NCBI GenBank assembly: GCA_029987245.1
Contig: DALTWG010000040.1
Span: 1-17,590, forward strand
Direction: 5' to 3'
From: Methanocorpusculum sp.
GTDB lineage: Archaea; Halobacteriota; Methanomicrobia; Methanomicrobiales; Methanocorpusculaceae
DNA length: 17,590 nucleotides
Below the pieces are notes generated by a model. The model was not told where the DNA came from. It was given only the letters and a program-made list of their open reading frames with translations, and ran no database searches. The stretch's first letter is position 1. Each line of letters begins with the position of its first letter. Both the position numbers and the translations under genes were made by a program. Below, piece after piece: positions 1-6,287 of this stretch.

Positions 1-160
1 GTTCACTTTCTAATTTAAGATGTACACTTTACCCATCGACCGGTTCTCTTTCTCCTTTAAGATGTACACTTTCCCCATCGCCTTGTGCTCTTTCTCCGTT
101 AAGATGTACACTTTCTCCCTCGCCCGGTGCTCTTTCTCCGTCAGGAAGTACACTTTTTCC
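1..160. repeat. 42-bp tandem repeat, three clear units plus degenerate ends
   Basis: Units begin at 17, 59 and 101, each starting AAGATGTACACTTT and each 42 bases long. A diverged fourth unit begins at 143, and a partial degenerate unit occupies 1-16, so the array probably continues left of the window. On the minus strand each unit encodes 14 residues of the form GERxxGxGESVHLK. In the unit at 17, one base (A at 31 where the next unit has C) turns the GAA glutamate codon into TAA and stops the frame. The repeat coding pattern (SVHLK) continues beyond that stop. Confidence 0.85.
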
Positions 161-550
161 ATTCTCCGCAGCACTGTTAAACCGGAAAACCACCTTCAGA
201 AAATGCGGAGTAATGACAAAAATTGACCGGTCATACCTGGACAAAATTTTACCCATCCCGTTACCCAGATGCTCCACCAGCCCTAAATCTCTGAAAACCC
301 GCATCAGTTCCCTGTTTCTTGGAGAAGAATACCCCTTGAAAAACTCCTCCTCACCCAAATCATCCGGAAGACCCCCGGCTGAAGTAATTTCAACCCGGTC
401 GGAAAAAATCTCCACCACCGGAGAAAGACCACGAGAATAATCATTATGAACGACTGCATTTTTTGTCAGTACACTGACAAAACTTTGAATGCCTTTTGCA
501 CAATCACCGCCCATAGAATTTTCCCCGGGTCGGGGCGATTTCAGACACAA
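29..550 (-). pseudogene. Remnant of an AlbA_2/RecG-like ATP-binding regulator, C-terminal part only
   Basis: The readable part carries the signature of the C-terminal GHKL-like ATPase region (HATPase_c_4) of AlbA_2-type predicted transcriptional regulators: NAVVHNDYS, then VEIFSDRVEITSAGGLP, then RNRELMRVFRDLGLVEHLGNGMGKI. Full-length relatives have about 400-500 residues and begin with an AlbA_2 DNA-binding domain, which is missing here. The frame opens only from about position 568, where a stop precedes it. The only starts are a TTG at 550 and an ATG at 514. The stretch just before the conserved motif (KGIQSFVSVLTKNAV) looks eroded. The C-terminus runs into 14-residue repeats and ends at a TAA (29-31) that lies inside a repeat unit. 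I read it as a truncated, decaying gene rather than a functional short protein. Neither reading can be proven from this window. Confidence 0.6.
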
Positions 551-590
551 ACCTCAGCAGAGGAAAAATCTATCAAAAAAGAAAACAAAT

Positions 591-605
591 ACGATATATA
601 ATAAA
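591..605 (+). promoter_or_regulatory. AT-rich TATA-like element before a small ORF
   Basis: The segment ACGATATATAATAAA resembles an archaeal TATA box. It lies only 10-24 bases before the ATG at 615. With usual spacing a transcript would start at about 617-625, so either the ORF is read from the later ATG at 651, or the true box sits slightly upstream (AAATACGATAT). It faces a terminator-like site at 719-745. Confidence 0.35.
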
Positions 606-614
606 CCCTCTTCC

Positions 615-707
615 ATGCAGAAAATACAAGACATCTGCAGCGCAGAAGAAATGACGCTCATATCGCGCGCGGACCTTGCCGCATATGAACCCGAACTGAC
701 TGCATAA
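615..707 (+). CDS. Possible 30-residue protein, unknown
   Basis: This short ORF starts at ATG 615, has a second ATG at 651 and ends with TAA at 705-707. The product is acidic and probably soluble, with no cysteine pair, membrane segment or signal sequence, and I recognise no family. The case for it rests on context: a TATA-like element lies just upstream, and a short hairpin followed by eight T residues lies just downstream on the same strand. The pair would delimit a transcript of about 120 bases. The same transcript could instead be a small non-coding RNA or the remnant of a gene truncated with its neighbour. Confidence 0.25.
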   Translation: MQKIQDICSAEEMTLISRADLAAYEPELTA

Positions 708-718
708 CAAACAATTCC

Positions 719-745
719 GGCTGTACAGCCCCCCCTCTTTTTTTT
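719..745 (+). terminator. Intrinsic-type terminator
   Basis: The perfect 12-base palindrome GGCTGTACAGCC (719-730), able to form a 4-bp stem with a GTAC loop, is followed by a C-rich stretch and T8 at 738-745. It would end plus-strand transcripts from the small ORF. It overlaps the stop codon of hisI on the other strand. Confidence 0.45.
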
Positions 746-1124
746 ATTTCCCGTACATCTCCTCCGGCTTTTTCATCCGCTCAAGCACAACATCCCCCTC
801 CACCGTTCTGAAAAAGCAGCTTCTATACCCCTCATGGCACGCACAGCCTTCCTGCTCCACCAGATACAAAAGCGTGTCGCAGTCGCAGTCAACTCTCACC
901 TCGCACACCTTTTGCAGGTGCCCCGACTCCTCTCCTTTTTTCCAGAGCTTTCCCCGCGACCGGGAGAAATAATGCGCAAAGCCGGTAGCAAGCGTGAGAG
1001 AGACCGCCTCCTCATTTGCCCAGGCAAACATAAGCACATCTTTGTTCTGCACATCCTGCACCACTACCGGGACAAGACCTGCGTCATTATATTGTATTGT
1101 AGAAAGAAGTGAAGACATACTCAT
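744..1124 (-). CDS. hisI: Phosphoribosyl-AMP cyclohydrolase
   Basis: HisI hydrolyses the purine ring of phosphoribosyl-AMP, the third step of histidine synthesis, in the cytosol. The 126-residue product has the typical size of the stand-alone (not HisIE-fused) archaeal enzyme. Family hallmarks visible are the Mg-binding run DCDCD (D79, D81, D83) and the zinc cysteines C80, C96 and C103 in the DCD, ACHEGYRSC context. WKKGEESGHLQ (61-71) is the conserved substrate-binding stretch. The start ATG directly abuts the TAA of the upstream methyltransferase gene, so translation is probably coupled. A second ATG two codons later is an equally possible start. It is the last gene of the patatin-hisF-methyltransferase-hisI operon. 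Confidence 0.95.
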   Translation of the reverse strand: MSMSSLLSTIQYNDAGLVPVVVQDVQNKDVLMFAWANEEAVSLTLATGFAHYFSRSRGKLWKKGEESGHLQKVCEVRVDCDCDTLLYLVEQEGCACHEGYRSCFFRTVEGDVVLERMKKPEEMYGK

Positions 1125-1712
1125 TTATACGCTCTCATTATTGATAAAACAGCCGCGAACTTCAACCCGCGGATAGACAACGCCGCGGATTTTCAGCCCC
1201 CAGGAATACTCGCACACCTCGCCCGCGCTGCCGGCAAAAAGCCCGGATACTTCGGCCGGGGTAAAAAAATGCGTCATAATCCCGTCGCCTTTGAGAAAAG
1301 AATCCGGTTCAGTCTCTTCTCCCCGCCCGTACCGGAAATCGCCTTTTGCAAAGCCGCGGAAATAGAGCGCGCCCCCCGGCTTGAGCACCCGCATCAGTTC
1401 TGCCGCCGCAGTCTTTCGCTCAGCCTCTCTCAGGTGCCCGAGGACATGAAAGCAGAGAACACAGTCAAATACGCCGTCAGAAAACGGCATCCTGCGTATA
1501 TCGCCTGCCACGGCCCGCTGAGGTCCCGCAAGGCGCACGGCTTCGGGTGAGATATCAAGTCCCACTGCGCCTGCCGGCAGCGCTTTCAGTGTTTTGCCGT
1601 TGCCGCACCCCGCTTCAAGAACGAGGGCGTCGGGCGGCAGTTTCGGCACATCAGCTGTTCCCGCCCAGCGCGCGCCCCGCTTCTTATAATCTGACTGGAA
1701 TACCTCTTCCAT
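1125..1712 (-). CDS. Class I SAM-dependent methyltransferase, substrate unknown
   Basis: The 195-residue protein has a Rossmann-type methyltransferase core. Motif I is VLEAGCGNGK (31-40), the acidic ribose-binding end of strand 2 is GLDIS (51-55), motif II is FDCVLCFHVLGHL, and motif IV/V includes LMRVLKPGGALYFRGF. This is the Methyltransf_11 (UbiE-like) pattern, which does not reveal the substrate. The start at 1712 overlaps the end of hisF by 29 bases and the stop abuts hisI, so the gene is embedded in a histidine operon. The family is broad; a role in histidine or diphthamide-type chemistry is possible from context alone but unsupported by the sequence. The short N-terminal MEEVFQSDYKKRGARWAG resembles small-molecule methyltransferases. 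Confidence 0.85.
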   Translation of the reverse strand: MEEVFQSDYKKRGARWAGTADVPKLPPDALVLEAGCGNGKTLKALPAGAVGLDISPEAVRLAGPQRAVAGDIRRMPFSDGVFDCVLCFHVLGHLREAERKTAAAELMRVLKPGGALYFRGFAKGDFRYGRGEETEPDSFLKGDGIMTHFFTPAEVSGLFAGSAGEVCEYSWGLKIRGVVYPRVEVRGCFINNESV

Positions 1713-2490
1713 GCAGATACTGCTTCACATCTGAAATGGTAAACTCGCCGAAATGAAAGACCGATGCGGCAAGGCACGCATCGGCCTTGCCCCGGGTAAA
1801 GCCGTCATAGAAGTGCTCCAGCGTCCCCACCCCGCCCGAGGCAATTACCGGCACATCCACGGAATCGGAAATAACCGGCGTGATATCCAGGTCAAAGCCG
1901 GTCTTCACCCCGTCGGTCTCCATCGACGTCAGGAGAATTTCCCCCGCACCGCGCTCAACAGCGTCCTGCGCCCATTTTACCGCATCGAGCCCTGTTCCCT
2001 GACTGCCGCCGTAGATAACCACTTCATACCAGCAGGTGCGCCCGTCTGGAAGATGCACAGGTGTAACACCTTCTTTCATATCGTAATTGCGGCGGACGTC
2101 TTCGGCAAGCACAATACACTGATTGCCGAAAAGACGGGCGCCCTCGTTAATGACCTCCGGCGTCTTTACGGCGGCCGTATTCAGACTTGTTTTGTCCGCA
2201 CCGGCGCGCAAAATCTCCTGAATGTCTTTCACCGTTCTGATGCCCCCCCCTACGGTTAAGGGCAGAAAGAGTTCATCGGCCGCCCGGGAAATAACGTCTC
2301 GCATTGTTTCTTTTCCCTCGCGCGAGGCGGAAATGTCTAAGAAAACCACTTCGTCAGCGCCCTGTGCGTTGTACCGCTTCGCAAGCTCAACCGGGTCGCC
2401 CGCGTCGCGAAGCCCTTCAAAATGCACGCCTTTTACCACGCGTCCCTCTTTTAGGTCAAGACAGGGGATAATCCGCTTCGTTAACGCCAT
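1684..2490 (-). CDS. hisF: Imidazole glycerol phosphate synthase cyclase subunit
   Basis: HisF is the (beta/alpha)8 subunit that uses ammonia delivered by HisH to convert PRFAR into imidazole glycerol phosphate and AICAR. The product has 268 residues, slightly longer than the usual 250-255. The N-terminus LTKRIIPCLDLKEGRVVKG carries catalytic D12, and the second catalytic aspartate is D131 in LAEDVRR. Phosphate-binding loops are visible as TVGGGI (79-84) and VIASGGVGT. Most homologues have isoleucine just before the second aspartate (AID); here it is glutamate (AED), an oddity next to the active site. The ATG is preceded by GGAGG inside the end of the patatin gene, with a one-base gap between the genes. 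hisH is not in the window. Confidence 0.96.
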   Translation of the reverse strand: MALTKRIIPCLDLKEGRVVKGVHFEGLRDAGDPVELAKRYNAQGADEVVFLDISASREGKETMRDVISRAADELFLPLTVGGGIRTVKDIQEILRAGADKTSLNTAAVKTPEVINEGARLFGNQCIVLAEDVRRNYDMKEGVTPVHLPDGRTCWYEVVIYGGSQGTGLDAVKWAQDAVERGAGEILLTSMETDGVKTGFDLDITPVISDSVDVPVIASGGVGTLEHFYDGFTRGKADACLAASVFHFGEFTISDVKQYLHGRGIPVRL

Positions 2491-2491
2491 T

Positions 2492-3349
2492 TCACTCCTC
2501 CAGATATTTGCGAAGCGCAGGGATTAATTCGGTTGCCTCGCGGTAGCCGATGTCATACAAATCCCGGATTTTTTTGCCGTCGACTTCCAGACGCTTGAGT
2601 TCGACAGGTTTTTGCGGCCGGATAACAAAGACTTTGCCTTCTTTCTCCAGTTCGTCGATGCAGGCAAGCGATTCATTGTATCGTATGTGGCGGGTTGCAA
2701 AACTCGCCGTGTATTTCGGGTAAAACAGGTATTTGAGCGCGACAAGCGGGGTAAGCCAATTGAATTTTTTATGAAACGGCTTTGCCTGCGTTAAGACGAG
2801 GATGAGTTTGTCGTTTCCTTCGGCAAGGGTCCGCTTTACCGGAAGGGAGTCTGCAACGCCTCCGTCCAGATATTTTTCGCCGTCTATTTTGCAGATTTTT
2901 GCAAGGAAGGGAAGCGCCATTGAGGCTGCTATTTTCATGTACTCGGATTTTTCATAGAGGTCACCGACTAAGAGATAATCCATTTTGCCGGTTTTGACAT
3001 TGGTAGCGCAGGCGTAGAGTTTGGTAGGGGAGTTTCTGGCGGTTTCAAAGTCGAATTTGTCCAGTTCGCGCGGGATGGTTTCATAAATCATCTCAAGGCC
3101 GAAGAAGTTGCCCGTTTTGAACAGGCTTTTTGCGCTGCAGTAGCGCTCGTCGCCGATGAAGGTTGTCGTTACGCGAAGCGACCTTCCCGCCTGCTGCGAT
3201 ATGTAATTTGTTGCATGGCACGCGCCTGAAGAAACGCCGTAGCATTTGTCGCATATTATGTTGTTTTCGAGCAGAGCGTCGATTACACCCGAGGTATAGG
3301 CTCCCCGCATGCCTCCTCCTTCAAATAATATTCCTGCTTTGTAGACCAT
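2492..3349 (-). CDS. Patatin-like phospholipase (YjjU/RssA type)
   Basis: The predicted Ser-Asp dyad lipid acyl hydrolase has 285 residues. The oxyanion loop EGGGMRGAYTSG (10-21), the nucleophile elbow GVSSG (38-42, S40) and the aspartate motif LDGGVADSLP (161-170, D162) are all intact, so it should be active. Length and the basic C-terminal third (residues 190-285) match the bacterial YjjU-like subgroup. No signal peptide or membrane segment is visible, so it probably acts in the cytosol or at the inner membrane face. It is the first gene of an operon running into hisF, with a one-base gap and the hisF ribosome site within its last codons. A perfect inverted repeat lies 6 bases before its start codon and likely controls it. 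The physiological lipid substrate is unknown. Confidence 0.9.
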   Translation of the reverse strand: MVYKAGILFEGGGMRGAYTSGVIDALLENNIICDKCYGVSSGACHATNYISQQAGRSLRVTTTFIGDERYCSAKSLFKTGNFFGLEMIYETIPRELDKFDFETARNSPTKLYACATNVKTGKMDYLLVGDLYEKSEYMKIAASMALPFLAKICKIDGEKYLDGGVADSLPVKRTLAEGNDKLILVLTQAKPFHKKFNWLTPLVALKYLFYPKYTASFATRHIRYNESLACIDELEKEGKVFVIRPQKPVELKRLEVDGKKIRDLYDIGYREATELIPALRKYLEE

Positions 3350-3354
3350 TTTAG

Positions 3355-3384
3355 TGTACTATTTGTTCTCTGACAAATAGTACA
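3355..3384. promoter_or_regulatory. Perfect 12-bp inverted repeat, probable operator
   Basis: Arm TGTACTATTTGT (3355-3366) and its exact complement ACAAATAGTACA (3373-3384) are separated by six bases. The site lies 6-35 bases before the patatin start codon, where the TATA box and transcription start of a near-leaderless gene would be, and 59 bases before endoQ on the other side. That position suits a homodimeric repressor of the patatin-his operon. A transcribed hairpin is the alternative reading. Confidence 0.6.
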
Positions 3385-3442
3385 TTTCGATTAGTGCGGC
3401 ATCGCAAACTCTAATGCCCATAGGGTACAATCATTGAATACT

Positions 3443-4561
3443 ATGATAGTGAACGCCGACCTCCATATTCATTCCTGTTATTCGATTGCTACCTCGCGCG
3501 ATATGCTGCCGGAAAATATCCTGAACGGCTGCAAAACGAAGGGGATTTCGGTTATCGGCTCGGGCGACGCGCTGCATCCCGGCTGGCGCCGGCTCTGGGA
3601 GGAGACGGCGGTTCCGGAGGGAATCACGGTTATTCCGCAGACGGAGGTTGAAGACATAAAGCGGGTGCATCATGTGATTTTAATGGAGACGTTTGAGCAG
3701 TTTGCAGCGCTGCAGGAAAAATTAACGCCTTCCTGCGCGCATTTTGCAACCTGCGGGAGGCCTCATGTTTATCTTACGGGCGAGCAAATCGCCGATGCGG
3801 TTCACGAATGCGGGGGGTTAATCGGTCCTGCGCATGCGTTTACGCCGTGGACGTCGCTGTTTGCATCCTATGAGCTCCCCTCAGACTGCTACGGGGAGGC
3901 GCGGCTTGATTTCTGCGAGCTGGGGCTTTCGGCTGATTCGTCGTACGGCGCCGGCATAGAAGAGTTTGCGGGCGTGCCTTTTCTGACCAATTCCGATGCG
4001 CACAGTCATCACCCGACCAAACTGGGGCGCGAGTTTACGCGCCTTGATGTTCAAAGCCTGTCGCCCGCCGGTGTTTTGGATGCAATAGCAAAGGGTCGTG
4101 TCGTGCTCAACGCGGGTTTTTTCCCGGAGGAGGGAAAATACAACCGTACTGCGTGTGTGCGCTGTTTTACGCAGTTTAGCCTTGAAGAGGCTGAACGCTG
4201 TCGTTGGAAATGCCCGCACGACGGGGGTCAGATTAAGCTCGGGGTGCGGGAGCGGGCGCAAAAGATCTCAACGCTGGAGCGGCCGCCAGCGCGCCCCCCG
4301 TACATAAAAATGATTCCGCTCGCAGAGGTAATTGCACGGGTGCTGCATGTCGCAAACCCGGGCGCAAAAAAGGTAACGGCGCTCTATGAGAGATTCATTG
4401 CAGCATTCGGCAATGAAATTGCCGTATTGCTGGAGGTGCCAAAAGAGGACCTTGCAGCTGTATCTTTCGAGGTCGCCGATGCTGTTATCATGATGCGGGA
4501 GGGAAGAGTGAAACTCTTCCCGGGCGGCGGCGGAAAATACGGCTCGTTTTCCTTCGAGTAA
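3443..4561 (+). CDS. Endonuclease Q-family DNA repair nuclease (PHP domain)
   Basis: EndoQ proteins nick DNA 5' of deaminated bases (uracil, hypoxanthine, xanthine) and AP sites; they occur in some archaea and few bacteria. This 372-residue protein opens with the PHP metal motif ADLHIHSCYS (5-14). It continues with GSGDALHPG (39-47), TEVED (67-71), GPAHAFTPW (128-136) and TNSDAHSHHP (182-191), which supply the metal-binding histidines and aspartates. The family zinc module follows (CVRC at 238-241, then C253 and C257), and a helical C-terminal region with AFGNEIAVLLEVP ends the protein. Where relatives, as I recall them, read CPxCGG, this one reads CPHDGG, so one zinc cysteine may be replaced by D260 or by C253. 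It is somewhat shorter than the roughly 400-425-residue characterised members. I chose ATG 3443 over an upstream TTG at 3434 because the PHP strand begins right after it. It diverges from the patatin gene. Confidence 0.88.
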   Translation: MIVNADLHIHSCYSIATSRDMLPENILNGCKTKGISVIGSGDALHPGWRRLWEETAVPEGITVIPQTEVEDIKRVHHVILMETFEQFAALQEKLTPSCAHFATCGRPHVYLTGEQIADAVHECGGLIGPAHAFTPWTSLFASYELPSDCYGEARLDFCELGLSADSSYGAGIEEFAGVPFLTNSDAHSHHPTKLGREFTRLDVQSLSPAGVLDAIAKGRVVLNAGFFPEEGKYNRTACVRCFTQFSLEEAERCRWKCPHDGGQIKLGVRERAQKISTLERPPARPPYIKMIPLAEVIARVLHVANPGAKKVTALYERFIAAFGNEIAVLLEVPKEDLAAVSFEVADAVIMMREGRVKLFPGGGGKYGSFSFE

Positions 4562-4573
4562 GATACCCAAACC

Positions 4574-4587
4574 CTATTTTTATATGG
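4574..4587 (+). promoter_or_regulatory. TATA box for the flavodoxin-like gene
   Basis: The run CTATTTTTATATGG is centred about 31 bases before ATG 4612 and starts 13 bases after the endoQ stop. Usual spacing gives a transcript start near 4607 and a leader of about five bases, so the gene is likely transcribed on its own. Confidence 0.6.
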
Positions 4588-4611
4588 TTGCAAACCGGAA
4601 TACTACATACT

Positions 4612-5118
4612 ATGCCTAAGATACTTGTCACCTGCTACAGCAGGACCGGAAAAACAAAAATACTTGCCGATGCCATAGGCGCCGGCGCAAAACAAATCGA
4701 CGGCGTTGAGGTCGACGTTTTCTCATTCAACCGCATAAGTGCGACGGATCTGGTTGCCTACGACGGCATAATTTTAGGTTCGCCGGTCTACTACGGCTCG
4801 GTTGCAGCCGAGGTCAAGGAACTCATTGACGACACTACATTTGTGCGCGGAAAACTGGTTGGAAAAGTCGGCGCCGCATTTGTCACCTCAGGAGACCGCA
4901 CCGGCGGAAAAGAGACCGCGCTTTTGTCTATTCTCCAGGCGATGCTCATTCACGGGATGGTTGTAGTCGGTGACCCGATTGACGAGGAAGCCAAAAACGA
5001 GGAGCACAACGGCGGTCATTACGGTCTTGCAGCCGACGGCCCTATAACCGAAGCACACATAAGAGCAGCAGAGCTTTTTGGAAACTATGTTGCATCCGTG
5101 GTTAAACGGATGAACTAA
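4612..5118 (+). CDS. Flavodoxin-like / WrbA-related flavoprotein
   Basis: The 168-residue protein has a flavodoxin fold. The FMN phosphate loop is CYSRTGKTKILAD (8-20), the isoalloxazine-contacting loop is ILGSPVYYGSVAAEVK (54-69), and the third loop is FVTSGDRTGGKE (92-103). The C-terminal HNGGHYGLAADGP resembles the end of WrbA-type NAD(P)H:quinone oxidoreductases. It is shorter than WrbA (about 200 residues) and could equally be a small FMN-binding NADPH-dependent reductase or electron carrier. ATG 4612 is preferred to the TTG at 4588 because of the TATA spacing and because the beta-1 strand begins at residue 2. The stop lies three bases from the convergent Fic gene. Confidence 0.85.
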   Translation: MPKILVTCYSRTGKTKILADAIGAGAKQIDGVEVDVFSFNRISATDLVAYDGIILGSPVYYGSVAAEVKELIDDTTFVRGKLVGKVGAAFVTSGDRTGGKETALLSILQAMLIHGMVVVGDPIDEEAKNEEHNGGHYGLAADGPITEAHIRAAELFGNYVASVVKRMN

Positions 5119-5121
5119 TCC

Positions 5122-6174
5122 TTATTTTGCCCTGAAATATTTTGTACTGCGGGCGGCGCCGGATTTTATCACGCGCCCCTCGCGCACCAGTTTTCCAAGC
5201 ACCGCTTCAACGGTCGTCGGGCTTACATCCGGCAAAGAGCGGCATATTTCCGCTTTGGATACCGGAACCAGAGCGGTTAACACCGCTTTTTCTATCCGGT
5301 CGGACTTTGAGCCGGCGCGGTTTTCTGCGACAGTGTTGCTTAACTCCAGATAACTTTCATAGAGCATCCGCAAAAAGAACTCGATAAACGGCAGGTAATT
5401 GTTTTTGTTTTCATTCCAGCCGGCCGAAGAGGTCTTTAATCCGGTGTAATACAACTCGCGCGCGGCATCGATTTTTGCTTCCAGTGAACTGTAGCGTCCG
5501 GCGGTAAATCCGCATTGGTAAAGCAGCAGAAGCGAAATCAGACGGCTGATTCTTCCGTTTCCGTCCCGGAACGGGTGAATGCATAAAAAATCCAGGACAA
5601 CGCAGGGAATCAGAAGAAGCGGATTAATTGCTGCGTTATCTTTTGCTTCGCCGTATGCAAGCATCAACTGTTTCATTGCGGATTTGGTTTCTTTTGCCGG
5701 AACCGGTTTGAACCGGATTTTTTTCTCACCGCGCGCACTGTATTCCAGAATAAAATTGTCGGCTGATTTGTATTTGCCGCCATCGGGCGCCCCGCTTTTT
5801 GCAAGCATCATTTTATGCATTGCAAGAACGCTTTTTTCATCAAATACCATATCTTCAAATTCGGTGTGAATCAGGTTTAATACATCGTTATAGCCGGCAA
5901 TTTCTGCTTCATCATGCGTGAGCGGAAGAGCGCCTTCTGCGAGTTCGCTGATTCGCGCGTCAGTTGTAACAATGCCTTCAATGGCGTTGGATGAGGTAAC
6001 GGATGCTATTTTTGCCTGCGTCTCCAGCCGGTCGAAGAGTTTTGCATTGTCCGGCAGCGCATTCGCTGTTTGTTCGCGCAAAGCATAGATGCGGGCGGTC
6101 AGATTTAATATCGGGACGGAAACCGGCGCAGTTTCCAGAAAGGTATAGTCATAGGTATGCATAGGTATCTGCAT
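5122..6174 (-). CDS. Fic-family protein with built-in inhibitory helix (predicted AMP transferase)
   Basis: Fic proteins transfer AMP (sometimes other phosphate groups) from nucleotides to Ser/Thr/Tyr of target proteins. The catalytic motif HPFRDGNGR (200-208) is complete, with catalytic H200, the metal-binding aspartate D204 and the anion-hole residues. The N-terminal inhibitory motif S-x3-E-G is present as SNAIEG (62-67), so this is a class II Fic that restrains itself with E66 and needs no separate antitoxin. The N-terminal 40 residues are the Fic/DOC N-terminal region. The C-terminal 290-350 segment looks like a winged helix (VSKAEICRSLPDVSPTTVEAVLGKLVREGRVIKSG), which may bind DNA. The start used is ATG 6174; ATG 6162 is also possible. 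A palindrome overlaps the promoter, so autoregulation is likely. Targets are unknown. Confidence 0.93.
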   Translation of the reverse strand: MQIPMHTYDYTFLETAPVSVPILNLTARIYALREQTANALPDNAKLFDRLETQAKIASVTSSNAIEGIVTTDARISELAEGALPLTHDEAEIAGYNDVLNLIHTEFEDMVFDEKSVLAMHKMMLAKSGAPDGGKYKSADNFILEYSARGEKKIRFKPVPAKETKSAMKQLMLAYGEAKDNAAINPLLLIPCVVLDFLCIHPFRDGNGRISRLISLLLLYQCGFTAGRYSSLEAKIDAARELYYTGLKTSSAGWNENKNNYLPFIEFFLRMLYESYLELSNTVAENRAGSKSDRIEKAVLTALVPVSKAEICRSLPDVSPTTVEAVLGKLVREGRVIKSGAARSTKYFRAK

Positions 6175-6190
6175 ATTTTTTGCATATTTT

Positions 6191-6219
6191 TGTGCATATA
6201 CATAGAACGTATGTGCACA
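6191..6219. promoter_or_regulatory. Near-perfect palindrome over the Fic promoter
   Basis: Arms TGTGCATATAC (6191-6201) and GTATGTGCACA (6209-6219) are inverted repeats with one mismatch and a 7-base spacer. Read on the minus strand they enclose the likely TATA box (TATGTATATGCA), centred about 25 bases before ATG 6174, implying a leaderless transcript. A further TGTGCA occurs at 6235. Direct repeats of TGCATATTTTT (6173 and 6181) lie between the palindrome and the gene. A site covering the TATA box suggests repression, possibly by the Fic protein's own winged helix. Confidence 0.55.
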
Positions 6220-6276
6220 TAAATGTTATTGGAATGTGCAGATACTGTCTGCATAATCCGGATAGTGAATCTCTGC

Positions 6277-6282
6277 AAAAAA
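6277..6282 (-). terminator. U-tract terminator of guaB
   Basis: A6 on the plus strand gives U6 in the guaB transcript, starting five bases past its stop codon. Short U-tracts without a stem are usual archaeal termination signals. It separates guaB from the Fic promoter. Confidence 0.4.
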
Positions 6283-6287
6283 GAATA

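Noticed and set aside
17..142. Repeats at the left edge as a CRISPR array
   Set aside because: Units are contiguous 42-base tandem copies with no spacers and keep a reading frame on the minus strand, so they are coding tandem repeats.
20..226. Plus-strand reading frame across the tandem repeats
   Set aside because: It is a by-product of the repeat unit; the minus frame joins a recognisable ATPase domain while the plus frame gives an unrelated low-complexity string.
489..707. A 72-residue plus-strand protein
   Set aside because: Its first 42 codons overlap the regulator remnant and precede the TATA-like element; only the shorter frame from 615 fits the promoter.
5122..6174. Fic as half of a two-gene toxin-antitoxin pair
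   Set aside because: The inhibitory S-x3-E-G motif is within the protein, and no small antitoxin gene adjoins it.
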